From: Clostridium_AW malenominatum
GTDB taxonomy: Bacteria > Bacillota > Clostridia > Clostridiales > Clostridiaceae
Direction of reading: 5' to 3'
NCBI RefSeq assembly: GCF_039521365.1
Contig: NZ_BAAACF010000001.1
Location: 310,001-374,000, forward strand
DNA: 64,000 nt
Position 1 is the stretch's first letter. Every line of letters starts with the position of its first letter. The notes below the pieces were generated by a model, which was given only the letters and a program-made list of their open reading frames with translations, was not told where the DNA came from and did not search any database. A program made the translations under genes and the position numbers. This document shows, piece after piece, positions 26,657-35,347 of the stretch.

Positions 26657-27436
26657 ATGAATATAATTGTTTGTTTAAAACAAGTTCCAGATACAACAGA
26701 AGTAAAAATTGACCCAGTTACAGGAACTCTTATAAGAGAAGGGGTTCCATCAATAATAAACCCAGATGATAAAAATGCTTTAGAAGAAGCTTTAGTATTA
26801 AAAGAAAAAACTAATGGTAAGGTTACTATTATAACAATGGGACCTCCACAAGCAGAAGTTGCTTTAAGAGAAGCATTATGTATGGGAGCAGATGAAGCTA
26901 TATTAATATCAGATAGAGCATTTGCTGGTGCTGATACGTTAGCTACTTCAAGAGTTCTTGCAGCAGCTATAGGAAAATTAGAATATGATTTAGTATTTGC
27001 AGGAAGACAAGCAATAGATGGAGATACAGCTCAGGTTGGTCCAGAAATTGCTGAACACTTAAACTTACCACAAATAACTTATGTTGAAAAAGTTGAAGTG
27101 GCTGGAGAAGAATTAAAGGTTAGAAAAGCTTGGGAAGATGGATATGAAAATATCACAGTTAAAATGCCAGTGCTTTTAACAGCTATAAAAGAATTAAACG
27201 AGCCAAGATATATGCATGTAAGCCATATATTTGGAGCTTTCGATAAGGAAATAAAAGTTTGGAATGCAGATTTCCTAGGAGTAGAAAAATCCCTTCTTGG
27301 ACTTGCAGGTTCACCAACAAAGGTTAAAAAATCAACTACTAAAGAAGCTAAGGGTAAAGGTGAAATTGTTAACTTACCAGCTAAAGAAGCAGCAGCGCTT
27401 GCAGTTGCAAAATTAAAGGAAAAACACTATATCTAA
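26657..27436 (+). CDS. etfB: Electron transfer flavoprotein beta subunit
   Basis: A 259-residue EtfB of normal length, starting MNIIVCLKQVPDTTEVKIDP, with RBS AGGAGGG. The family segments AGRQAIDGDTAQVGPEIAE and LNEPRYM are present. EtfB binds a flavin and, with EtfA, forms the bifurcating partner of Bcd. Gene order and tight spacing (16 and 19 bases) support one transcript. Confidence 0.96.
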   Translation: MNIIVCLKQVPDTTEVKIDPVTGTLIREGVPSIINPDDKNALEEALVLKEKTNGKVTIITMGPPQAEVALREALCMGADEAILISDRAFAGADTLATSRVLAAAIGKLEYDLVFAGRQAIDGDTAQVGPEIAEHLNLPQITYVEKVEVAGEELKVRKAWEDGYENITVKMPVLLTAIKELNEPRYMHVSHIFGAFDKEIKVWNADFLGVEKSLLGLAGSPTKVKKSTTKEAKGKGEIVNLPAKEAAALAVAKLKEKHYI

Positions 27437-27455
27437 TAGTAGGAGGGATTTTAAG

Positions 27456-28463
27456 ATGAATATAGCAGATTACAAAGGCGTTTGGGTATTTGCTGAACAA
27501 AGAGACGGTAAATTACAAAAGGTTTCTCTTGAATTAGTTGGAAAAGGAAGAGAAATTGCAGATAAATTAGGAGTAGAATTAACAGCTCTGCTTCTTGGAA
27601 ACAACATGGAAGAAGCTTGCAACGAATTAATAGCTTACGGAGCTGATAAGGTTGTATATGCTAAACATCCATTATTAAAACATTACACTACAGATGCATA
27701 CACAAAGGTAATTTGTGAAATAGTAAATGAAAAGAAACCTGAAATAATTTTAGTTGGAGCAACTTACATAGGAAGAGATTTAGGACCTAGAGTTGCTGGA
27801 AGACTAGAAACAGGATTAACAGCTGACTGTACAGGACTTGATATAGAAGAAGGACCAAATCATTTATTAATGACAAGACCTGCTTTTGGTGGAAACTTAA
27901 TGGCTACAATCATCTGTACTGAACATAGACCACAGATGTCAACGGTAAGACCAGGAGTTTTTGAAAGATTAGCTAAAGACCCTTCAAGAAAAGGAGAAAT
28001 AGAAACTATTTCTGCGAACTTAGAAGCAGCTGATATAAGATTAAAAGTTGAAGATGTAGTTAAAATAGCTAAAAATGTTATGGATATTGGAGAAGCTGAA
28101 GTTCTTGTATCCGGTGGTAGAGGTGTAGGTTCTAAAGAAGGTTTTGATATATTAAAGGAATTAGCTGACCTTATGGGTGGAAGCATTGCTGGTTCAAGAG
28201 CTGCCATTGATAATGCTTGGATTGATAAATCCTTACAGGTAGGTCAAACTGGAAAAACTGTTAGACCTAAGGTATATATAGCTGTTGGTATCTCAGGGGC
28301 AATTCAGCACTTAGCTGGTATGCAGGATTCTGATTTCATAATCGCTATAAATAAAGATGACTCAGCTCCATTAATGAAAGCAGCAGACTTAGCATTAGTT
28401 GGAGATTATAAGAAAATAATTCCTGAATTAATAGAAAGCTTAAAGGCTACAATAAATAACTAG
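27456..28463 (+). CDS. etfA: Electron transfer flavoprotein alpha subunit
   Basis: A 335-residue EtfA with RBS AGGAGGG. The C-terminal FAD-binding part shows SGGRGVGSKEGF, GSRAAID, QVGQTGKTVRPKVYIAVGISGAIQH and AINKD. It holds the FAD that shuttles electrons to Bcd. Fourth gene of the crt operon. Confidence 0.96.
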   Translation: MNIADYKGVWVFAEQRDGKLQKVSLELVGKGREIADKLGVELTALLLGNNMEEACNELIAYGADKVVYAKHPLLKHYTTDAYTKVICEIVNEKKPEIILVGATYIGRDLGPRVAGRLETGLTADCTGLDIEEGPNHLLMTRPAFGGNLMATIICTEHRPQMSTVRPGVFERLAKDPSRKGEIETISANLEAADIRLKVEDVVKIAKNVMDIGEAEVLVSGGRGVGSKEGFDILKELADLMGGSIAGSRAAIDNAWIDKSLQVGQTGKTVRPKVYIAVGISGAIQHLAGMQDSDFIIAINKDDSAPLMKAADLALVGDYKKIIPELIESLKATINN

Positions 28464-28502
28464 CATAGAAATATATAAAATTAATATTGGGAGGGAAATT
28501 TC

Positions 28503-29351
28503 ATGGAAAAAATATTTGTTTTAGGCGCGGGAACAATGGGAGCAGGTATTGCTCAGGCTTTTGCGGCAAAAGGATATGAAGTAATATTAAGAGATATAAA
28601 AGATGAATTTGTTGATAGAGGGTTAACTGGAATTAACAAAGGTTTAGCTAAATTAGTTGCAAAAGGAAAAATGACACAAGATCAAATGGATGAAATTCTT
28701 TCAAGAATAAGCGGAACTACTGATTTAAATATGGCTGATGACTGTGATTTAGTTATTGAAGCTGCTGTTGAAAATATGGCGATAAAGAGAGAAATATTTG
28801 CTGAACTAGATAGAATTTGTAAACCAGAAACTATCTTAGCATCAAATACTTCATCATTATCAATAACTGAAATAGCTACAGCTACAAAAAGACCAGATAA
28901 AGTTATAGGAATGCACTTTTTCAACCCAGCTACAGTAATGAAGCTAGTTGAAATAATTAGAGGAATGGCTACATCGCAAGAAACTTTTGATGCAGTTAAA
29001 GAAGCATCCTTAGCAATTGGAAAGGATCCAGTTGAAGTTGCAGAAGCTCCAGGATTTGTTGTAAACAGAATATTAATTCCAATGATTAATGAAGGGGTAG
29101 GAATACTTGCAGAAGGAATAGCTTCAGCAGAAGATATTGATAAGTCAATGATGCTTGGCGCTAATCATCCAATGGGACCTCTAGCTTTAGGAGACCTTAT
29201 AGGATTAGATGTATGTCTTGCTATAATGGATGTATTGTATAATGAAACTGGAGATACAAAATACAGAGCTCACTCCTTACTTAGAAAATATGTAAGAGCA
29301 GGATGGCTTGGAAGAAAATCAGGAAGAGGATTCCACAATTACGCAAAATAA
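28503..29351 (+). CDS. hbd: 3-hydroxybutyryl-CoA dehydrogenase
   Basis: A 282-residue enzyme with RBS GGGAGGG. The NAD-binding motif GAGTMGAGIAQ is at residues 7-17, and the catalytic His is in GMHFFNPATVMKLVEI (about 138-153). It reduces acetoacetyl-CoA to 3-hydroxybutyryl-CoA, the step before Crt. Last gene of the operon, ending at a strong terminator. Confidence 0.96.
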   Translation: MEKIFVLGAGTMGAGIAQAFAAKGYEVILRDIKDEFVDRGLTGINKGLAKLVAKGKMTQDQMDEILSRISGTTDLNMADDCDLVIEAAVENMAIKREIFAELDRICKPETILASNTSSLSITEIATATKRPDKVIGMHFFNPATVMKLVEIIRGMATSQETFDAVKEASLAIGKDPVEVAEAPGFVVNRILIPMINEGVGILAEGIASAEDIDKSMMLGANHPMGPLALGDLIGLDVCLAIMDVLYNETGDTKYRAHSLLRKYVRAGWLGRKSGRGFHNYAK

Positions 29352-29367
29352 TATATTTCTATAAAAG

Positions 29368-29400
29368 AAAAGTCACTGGATTGTTCCGGTGGCTTTTTTT
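29368..29400 (+). terminator. Terminator after hbd
   Basis: AAAAGTCACTGGA pairs with TTCCGGTGGCTTTT, with G-T pairs, followed by a run of seven T. It closes the butyryl-CoA operon. Confidence 0.9.
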
Positions 29401-29402
29401 GT

Positions 29403-29443
29403 ACCTCGGAGATAGTACCATAAAATGGCATAACCTCCGAGGT
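29403..29443. other. Second hairpin downstream of hbd terminator
   Basis: ACCTCGGAG (29403-29411) pairs perfectly with CTCCGAGGT (29435-29443), with an inner CCAT/ATGG stem. There is no T run, so it is not a standard terminator. It lies 110 bases before nfnA and could be a binding site or leader structure. Confidence 0.45.
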
Positions 29444-29554
29444 AATTAAGAGAATTAGCTTGATAAACAGTATTAAAGTTTTATATAATTAATATTAAGA
29501 CAATAAAAGTAGTTTGATTATCAAAATAATTATTGAGAATTCGGAGGAGTTGTA

Positions 29555-30454
29555 ATGTATAAAATATTAGAAAAGGAACTTTTAGCTCCAAATATTTATA
29601 AGATGGTTGTTCATGTGCCAAGAGTGGCTAAATCCGCTAAACCAGGCCAGTTTATTATTGTAAGAGTAGATGAAAAAAGTGAAAGAATTCCTCTTACAAT
29701 TTGTGATTATAATAAAGAAAAAGAAACAGTTACTATAGTGTTTCAAACACTAGGGGCATCTACCATTAAAATGAGCAAATTAGAAGAGGGAGAGAGTTTT
29801 AAAGATTTTGCAGGTCCACTCGGAAATCCTTCTGATTTTATATACGAGGATATTGAAGAATTAAAAAATAAAAAAATAATGTTTATAGCTGGTGGCGTGG
29901 GAATTGCACCTATTTACCCTCAGGTAAAATGGTTAAACTCTAAAGGAATAAAAGTGGATGTTATACTTGGAAGCAAAAATAAAGAGCTATTAATTATGGA
30001 AGAAGAAATTAGAAGAGAAGTGGGAAGCTTATATATAGCTACTGATGATGGTTCTAGTGGTTTTAAGGGGCTAGTAACGGATTTGTTAAAAGACCTTATA
30101 GAAAAGGAGGAAAAAAAATATGACTTAGTTATAGCTATAGGACCTATGATTATGATGAAATTTGTAGCAAAACTAACTAAGGAATATAATATAAGCACTG
30201 TGGTTAGCTTAAATACCCTTATGGTAGATGGTACAGGTATGTGTGGTGCTTGTAGAGTAACAGTAGGTGGAGAAACTAAGTTTGCTTGTGTTGATGGACC
30301 TGAGTTTGATGGGCATCTTGTGAATTTTGACGAAGCATTAAGAAGACAGGGCATGTATAAAGGAGAAGAAGCTAAGAGGCTTTTAATTCAAAAGGAAAGA
30401 GAAGAAGGACATGTATGTCGCATTGGATTAGGAGGGGACGAGAAGAATGATTAG
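29555..30454 (+). CDS. nfnA: NADH-dependent ferredoxin:NADP+ oxidoreductase alpha subunit
   Basis: A 299-residue ferredoxin-reductase-type flavoprotein. The FAD segment RIPLTICDY is near residue 46, the nucleotide-binding AGGVGIAPIYPQ near 111, and a C-terminal [2Fe-2S] site is formed by Cys in GMCGACRVTVG and FACVDGPEFDGH. With NfnB it couples NADH and reduced ferredoxin oxidation to NADP+ reduction. It overlaps nfnB by 8 bases, so the two are coupled. RBS CGGAGGAG. Confidence 0.92.
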   Translation: MYKILEKELLAPNIYKMVVHVPRVAKSAKPGQFIIVRVDEKSERIPLTICDYNKEKETVTIVFQTLGASTIKMSKLEEGESFKDFAGPLGNPSDFIYEDIEELKNKKIMFIAGGVGIAPIYPQVKWLNSKGIKVDVILGSKNKELLIMEEEIRREVGSLYIATDDGSSGFKGLVTDLLKDLIEKEEKKYDLVIAIGPMIMMKFVAKLTKEYNISTVVSLNTLMVDGTGMCGACRVTVGGETKFACVDGPEFDGHLVNFDEALRRQGMYKGEEAKRLLIQKEREEGHVCRIGLGGDEKND

Positions 30455-31838
30455 TTTAAAGAAAACTCCAGTAAGGGAGCAGGGGGCAGAGGAAAGAATA
30501 AAGAATTTTACTGAGGTGTCTTTAGGATATACAGAGGAAGAAGCCATTAAGGAAGCTGAAAGATGCATAAATTGTAAAAATCCATTATGTGTACCAAAGT
30601 GTCCTGTAGCTATAAATATTCCGGCTTTTATTAAAGCTATAAGAGATAAGGATTTTAAAAAGGCCGCTGAAATAATAAATGAAGATAGTTCTCTTCCAGC
30701 AATTTGCGGAAGGGTTTGCCCTCAAGAAACTCAGTGTGAAGAAAAATGTGTTTTGGGAATAAAAGGGGAGCCTGTAGCAATAGGAAAGCTAGAAAGATTT
30801 ATTGGAGACTGGTCTAGAGAAAATAATATAAATTTTACTGTTAAAAGTGATAGAAAGAATGAAAAGGTAGCTGTTATAGGTAGTGGTCCAGCAGGGCTTG
30901 CTTGTGCAGGGGAATTAGCTAAAATGGGATATGGTGTAACCATATTTGAAGCCTTACACGAACCGGGAGGAGTATTGGTTTATGGTATTCCAGAGTTTAG
31001 ATTGCCTAAGGAGACTGTGGTTAAATATGAAATAGACAATGTAAGAAAGCTTGGAGTAGAAATAGAGACAGACGTTATAATAGGTAAAACCCTTACGGTA
31101 GAAGAACTTTTAGAAGAAGAGGGTTTTTCGGCGGTATTTATAGGTTCAGGAGCAGGACTTCCTAAGTTTATGGGTATTGACGGAGAAAACTTAAATGGAG
31201 TATTTTCTGCTAATGAATTTTTAACTAGAAGTAATTTAATGAAAGCCTTTAGGGAAGACTATGATACTCCAATTAGAACGGGAGATAAAGTAGCTGTAGT
31301 TGGCGGTGGAAATGTAGCTATGGATGCTGCAAGAACTGCAAGAAGACTAGGAGCAGAGGTTCATGTTATTTATAGAAGATCAATTGATGAACTTCCAGCA
31401 AGAGTAGAGGAAGTTCACCATGCAAAAGAAGAAGGAATTATCTTTGACCTACTTACAAACCCAATAGAAATAATGGGGGATGAAAATGGATGGGTTAAAG
31501 CTATAAAGTGTATTAAAATGGAGCTAGGAGAACCAGATAAATCAGGAAGAAGAAGACCTGTTGAGGTTAGGGATTCTGAGTTTGTTATGGCAATGGATAC
31601 AGTAATAATGGCTCTAGGAACCTCACCAAATCCTTTAATATCTTCCACTACAAAGGGATTGAACGTAAATAAATGGGGATGTTTAGAGGTGAATGAAGAA
31701 ACAGGAGAAACAACTAAAGAAGGAGTATTTGCAGGAGGAGACACAGTAACAGGAGCAGCTACGGTTATTCTAGCTATGGAAGCAGGAAAAAAAGCTGCTA
31801 AAGGTATAGATGAATATCTAAAAGTAAAGAATAAATAA
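30447..31838 (+). CDS. nfnB: NADH-dependent ferredoxin:NADP+ oxidoreductase beta subunit
   Basis: A 463-residue homologue of the glutamate synthase small subunit. The N-terminal Cys-rich domain (CINCKNPLCVPKCP and CGRVCPQETQCEEKC) binds two [4Fe-4S] clusters. FAD (GSGPAGLACAGE) and NAD(P) (VVGGGNVAMDAARTARRLG) domains follow. Because it directly follows and overlaps nfnA and no glutamate synthase large subunit is present, NfnB is preferred over GltD. The pair bifurcates electrons between NADPH, NADH and ferredoxin. Confidence 0.93.
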   Translation: MISLKKTPVREQGAEERIKNFTEVSLGYTEEEAIKEAERCINCKNPLCVPKCPVAINIPAFIKAIRDKDFKKAAEIINEDSSLPAICGRVCPQETQCEEKCVLGIKGEPVAIGKLERFIGDWSRENNINFTVKSDRKNEKVAVIGSGPAGLACAGELAKMGYGVTIFEALHEPGGVLVYGIPEFRLPKETVVKYEIDNVRKLGVEIETDVIIGKTLTVEELLEEEGFSAVFIGSGAGLPKFMGIDGENLNGVFSANEFLTRSNLMKAFREDYDTPIRTGDKVAVVGGGNVAMDAARTARRLGAEVHVIYRRSIDELPARVEEVHHAKEEGIIFDLLTNPIEIMGDENGWVKAIKCIKMELGEPDKSGRRRPVEVRDSEFVMAMDTVIMALGTSPNPLISSTTKGLNVNKWGCLEVNEETGETTKEGVFAGGDTVTGAATVILAMEAGKKAAKGIDEYLKVKNK

Positions 31839-31844
31839 TAAGGA

Positions 31845-31930
31845 ATAGAGAACAGATTTGGTGAGAACTTACTAAAGGTAATTTCATCCTTATTTGTTCT
31901 TTGTTCTATGTAATTTGTCAGTTGAAAAAA
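31845..31930. repeat. Intergenic repeat-like element, type 2
   Basis: Arms built on GAATAGAGAACAGA and TTTGTTCTTTGTTCTAT are roughly complementary and resemble the arms of the element at 34.52-34.64 kb. There is no perfect central core. The match is by eye and modest. It fills the gap between nfnB and the glycosylase gene. Confidence 0.35.
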
Positions 31931-31961
31931 TATTTAGTAATTTTTTAAGGGGGTAATAAAA

Positions 31962-32852
31962 TTGGATTTTAACTATGTAGAAGAAACTGTAATAGATGGT
32001 TTTCCTACTGTTATAGTAAAGGATATAGAAAACTTTGAACTAGCACATATTTTTGAGTGTGGCCAATGCTTTAGGTGGAATAAAACAAAGAATGGCAGCT
32101 ATATTGGAGTGGCCTTTGGAAGGGTTATTGAAGTGGAGAAAAAGGATAGCGATATATACATATATAATTCTACTGAAGAAGATTTTCAAAAGATTTGGGT
32201 AGAGTATTTTGACCTATATAGAGATTATTCAGAAATAAAAAATATTCTCAAAAAAGATAGTCTGCTAGAGAAATCTGTTATATTCGGAGAGGGGATTAGA
32301 CTATTACAGCAAGAACCTTTGGAGATAATCATATCTTTTATAACATCAGCAAATAATAGAATTCCAATGATAAAAAGAGCTATAGAAAATATAAGTAAAG
32401 CATGGGGAGAGCCTTTAGAATATAAGGGGAAAACTTATTACGCTTTTCCAACTATAGAAAAACTAAAAGAGGTGCAGGAAGAAGATATAGAGCCTTGTGG
32501 AGTGGGATTTAGAGGAAAGTACATTGTGGATACTGTAAATAAAATATATAGGAATGAATATGATATAGAACAGATTAAGAGTGCTACTGATGATGAGTGT
32601 CACAAGCAGTTACAAAATTTTATGGGAATAGGCCCTAAAGTGGCGGATTGCATTATGTTATTTTCTATGGGTAAATACTCAGCTTTTCCTGTAGATGTAT
32701 GGGTTAAGAGGGCTATGCAACACTTTTATCTTGCGCCAGACGTTTCCTTAAAGAAAATTAGAGACTTTGGTAGGGATAAATTTGGACCATTATCAGGTTT
32801 TGCTCAACAATATCTTTTTTATTATGCAAGAGAAAATAATATATTGGAGTAA
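31962..32852 (+). CDS. 8-oxoguanine DNA glycosylase, OGG1-type
   Basis: A 296-residue protein with TTG start after AAGGGGG. An OGG N-terminal domain (ECGQCFRWN near residue 30) precedes the helix-hairpin-helix MGIGPKVADCI (about 226-236, with the catalytic Lys) and the GPD-loop Asp in FPVDVWVKRA. By family knowledge it excises 8-oxoguanine and nicks the strand. OGG1-type enzymes are common in clostridia. Transcribed alone. Confidence 0.92.
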   Translation: MDFNYVEETVIDGFPTVIVKDIENFELAHIFECGQCFRWNKTKNGSYIGVAFGRVIEVEKKDSDIYIYNSTEEDFQKIWVEYFDLYRDYSEIKNILKKDSLLEKSVIFGEGIRLLQQEPLEIIISFITSANNRIPMIKRAIENISKAWGEPLEYKGKTYYAFPTIEKLKEVQEEDIEPCGVGFRGKYIVDTVNKIYRNEYDIEQIKSATDDECHKQLQNFMGIGPKVADCIMLFSMGKYSAFPVDVWVKRAMQHFYLAPDVSLKKIRDFGRDKFGPLSGFAQQYLFYYARENNILE

Positions 32853-32970
32853 GGTGTTCTAAAACTATACTATTTATATGGGAATTAAAGATAATTTAAG
32901 TTTTTGAAAGAGAATGAGGAATTATGCAGTTAAATAGACTTTGAAACTGTATTACTTTTTAAAGAGTTTC

Positions 32971-32979
32971 TGTTATAAT
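32971..32979 (+). promoter_or_regulatory. Extended -10 promoter before hydrogenase-like gene
   Basis: TGTTATAAT (32971-32979) is an extended -10 element, with a weak -35-like TTACTT about 16 bases upstream. The gene starts 55 bases later. The remaining 110 bases of this gap hold nothing I recognise. Confidence 0.55.
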
Positions 32980-33033
32980 GTATATGATAAGAATTTAACA
33001 AATTTATTCGTATATATTTAGGGGGTATGGCAT

Positions 33034-34521
33034 ATGATAATCTTTGAAACTCAATTAAAAAAATTAAAATATTTAGTTTTAAAAGAAGTAGCAGAAATGA
33101 CTTTAGAAAATAGATTAACTAAAGAAGAACTTGAAAAGATTCCTTTTGATATTATAAAAAGTGATAGAGCAGAATATAGATGTTGTGTTTATAAAGAAAG
33201 AGCCATAGTTTATGAGAGAGCAAAGCTTGCTATGGGATGTTTGCCTAATGGACAAATATCCGAAGAATTTGTAAATGTTGAAAATGAAGATCAAATTATT
33301 TATGTAATAGATGCTGCCTGTGACAAGTGTCCAATTAATAGATTTGTTGTAACAGAAGCTTGTAGAGGATGCATACAGCATAAATGTAGAGAGGTATGTC
33401 CAGCAGGATCTATTACAACAGCAGGAGGAAGGGCTTATATAAATCATGAAACCTGTAAGGAATGTGGTTTGTGCAAGGAAGTTTGTCCGTTTAGTGCTGT
33501 AGCTGAAGTTATGAGACCTTGTAGAAGAGTGTGCCCAACAGGGGCTCTTCAAATGAATCCTGAGGATAATAAGGCTCAAATAGCTAAAGAGGATTGTATA
33601 AACTGTGGAGCTTGTATGTCTGCTTGTCCTTTTGGAGCTATATCGGACAAAAGCTATATAGTAGATGTTACTCGTGATTTGATGGAGAAAAAGAAACTTT
33701 ACGCAGTGGTAGCTCCTTCTATAACAGGTCAATTCGGACTAAATGTTAAGGTTGGGCAAATAAAAGAAGCTTTTAGAAGAATAGGTTTCTTAGATATGAT
33801 AGAGGCAGCCTGTGGAGCTGATGTGGTAGCTGTCCATGAAGGCAATGAACTGTTAGAAAGATTAGAAAAGGGAGATAAGTTTATGACTAACTCCTGTTGT
33901 CCGGGTTTCTTTGGTTATATTGAAAAGAAATTCCCAGAGTTAATGGATAATGTTTCTGATACAGTATCACCTATGATTGCTACAGGAAGAATGATTAAAA
34001 AAATGGATAAGGATGCTGTAGTAGTTTTTGTAGGACCATGTACAGCTAAGAAAAATGAGGTTAAAAGACCTAGCGTTAAAGATGCTGTAGATTATGCTAT
34101 GACCTTTGAGGAAATTGTAGCCCTTATGGGAGCTTTTAAAATTTCACCAGAGGAATGTGAAGAGCTAGAAATAAAAGATGCTTCATCCTTTGGAAGAGGA
34201 TTTGCTCAAAGTGGTGGAGTAACGGCAGCTATACAGAACTATGCAAAAGATTTAGATACCCACATTGAATTTAAACCAGTAAGAGCGAATGGACCAGATG
34301 AAATAAAAAGAACTATGATTATGGCTAAAGTAGGGAGATTATCAGGAAACTTTATAGAAGGAATGATGTGTGAAGGTGGATGTGTAGGAGGACCTGCTAC
34401 AATGGTTCCAATGACAAAAGCTAAAGCACAGCTATCAAAGTTTACTAAAGAATCTCCTGCAAAAGACGTAATTGAAAATGAGTATTTAGAAAGATTTGAA
34501 GGAATAAACTTAAACAGATAA
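33034..34521 (+). CDS. [FeFe] hydrogenase-like iron-sulfur protein with variant H-cluster motifs
   Basis: A 495-residue protein. The N-terminal 200 residues are Cys-rich with several [4Fe-4S] sites, including CKECGLCKEVCP and CINCGACMSACP. The C-terminal H-cluster domain has all four cluster-binding Cys, but in variant motifs: NSCCPGF instead of TSCCPxW, GPCTAKKNE instead of MPCxxKKxE, and EGMMCEGGCVGGP instead of ExMACxxGCxxGGG. Such changes are typical of the group B type. It is likely a soluble hydrogen-metabolising or sensory enzyme. RBS GGGGG before ATG. No maturation genes are in the window. Confidence 0.85.
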   Translation: MIIFETQLKKLKYLVLKEVAEMTLENRLTKEELEKIPFDIIKSDRAEYRCCVYKERAIVYERAKLAMGCLPNGQISEEFVNVENEDQIIYVIDAACDKCPINRFVVTEACRGCIQHKCREVCPAGSITTAGGRAYINHETCKECGLCKEVCPFSAVAEVMRPCRRVCPTGALQMNPEDNKAQIAKEDCINCGACMSACPFGAISDKSYIVDVTRDLMEKKKLYAVVAPSITGQFGLNVKVGQIKEAFRRIGFLDMIEAACGADVVAVHEGNELLERLEKGDKFMTNSCCPGFFGYIEKKFPELMDNVSDTVSPMIATGRMIKKMDKDAVVVFVGPCTAKKNEVKRPSVKDAVDYAMTFEEIVALMGAFKISPEECEELEIKDASSFGRGFAQSGGVTAAIQNYAKDLDTHIEFKPVRANGPDEIKRTMIMAKVGRLSGNFIEGMMCEGGCVGGPATMVPMTKAKAQLSKFTKESPAKDVIENEYLERFEGINLNR

Positions 34522-34637
34522 CAAAGAATAAATAACAAAGGACAAATGAGAAATTGATTTCCCTAGGGAAACTTCACATTATCTATTCTTTGTTATTTGC
34601 TATTTATTATTTGAAAAATTGCTTGCAATTTTTCGGA
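34521..34637. repeat. Palindromic intergenic element, type 2
   Basis: Arms AACAAAGAATAAATAACAAA and CTATTCTTTGTTATTTG flank a core TTTCCCTAGGGAAA (34558-34571). Next to it, GAAAAATTGC (34613-34622) and GCAATTTTTC (34625-34634) form a second hairpin directly before the RBS of the split TVP38 gene. It resembles the copy A-D family in plan (palindromic core, AT-rich complementary arms) but differs in sequence. Confidence 0.5.
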
Positions 34638-34645
34638 GGTGTACT

Positions 34646-35347
34646 ATGGATAAAATTGATTTAAGAGAATACAAATCAGAAATAGTTTTAGGAATTCTAC
34701 TTATATTTTTTGTATTTATAGGATATGAGTATTTTTATTAATATCGTTATTTAATTAAAAACCCTAGCAAGTTAAAGGAAATTATTATGTCCTATGGTGA
34801 GTACGGAGTTTTAGTGTTTTTCTTTATGCAATTTTTTCAAGTTATAGTTTTTTTTATCCCAGGAGAGGTGGTACAAATAGCAGGCGGCTATATTTATGGA
34901 ACGGTTTATGGTAGTATAATATCTTTACTTGGTATATGTGCAGGGGGAATGGCTTCCTATTTTATATCTAGAAAATATGGTAAGCCTTTTGTATATAAAA
35001 TAATATCTAAAAAGCAGGTTAAGCATTTTCATAAAATACTTAAGTTAGGTAGTGTTAATTATATAGTGTTTTTACTTTATTTAATACCAGGGATACCTAA
35101 GGATGCTTTAGCTTATATATGCGGCATTTCAAATATTAATTTTAAAAATTTTGCACTGTATTCTACCTTCGGAAGAATTCCAGGTATAGTAATTTCCGCT
35201 TATTTTGGTTCTAGAATATACACAAAGAATACTACTATGCTAATTATAATAGGAGTGACTATGACGGTACTTTTCCTATTAGGAGTGTTAAAAAGTGAGA
35301 GGATAATAAAAGATATATTGAAAAAAGATGAAAACCAGATTATTTAA
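34646..35347 (+). pseudogene. TVP38/DedA (VTT) family membrane protein, split by in-frame stop
   Basis: ATG 34646 has a strong RBS (GGAGG, 8 bases upstream) and opens 31 codons encoding a membrane segment, then TAA (34739-34741). The same frame continues without shift for 15 codons (YRYLIKNPSKLKEII) to ATG 34787 and then 186 residues to 35347. The joined product of about 233 residues matches the family layout: N-terminal helix, linker, then FFIPGEVVQIAGGYIYG and the PGIPKDALAYICGIS region. The second part may still be made, since AAAGGA lies 7 bases before ATG 34787. The protein family is linked to membrane lipid transport. A sequencing error is the other explanation. Confidence 0.75.

Noticed and set aside
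30447..31838. Glutamate synthase small subunit (gltD) reading of nfnB
   Set aside because: No large subunit is present and the gene overlaps nfnA, which carries the ferredoxin-reductase-type partner.
32985..33010. Rex site before the hydrogenase-like gene
   Set aside because: Only one half, TTTAACAAA, resembles the operator; there is no matching partner at the right distance.
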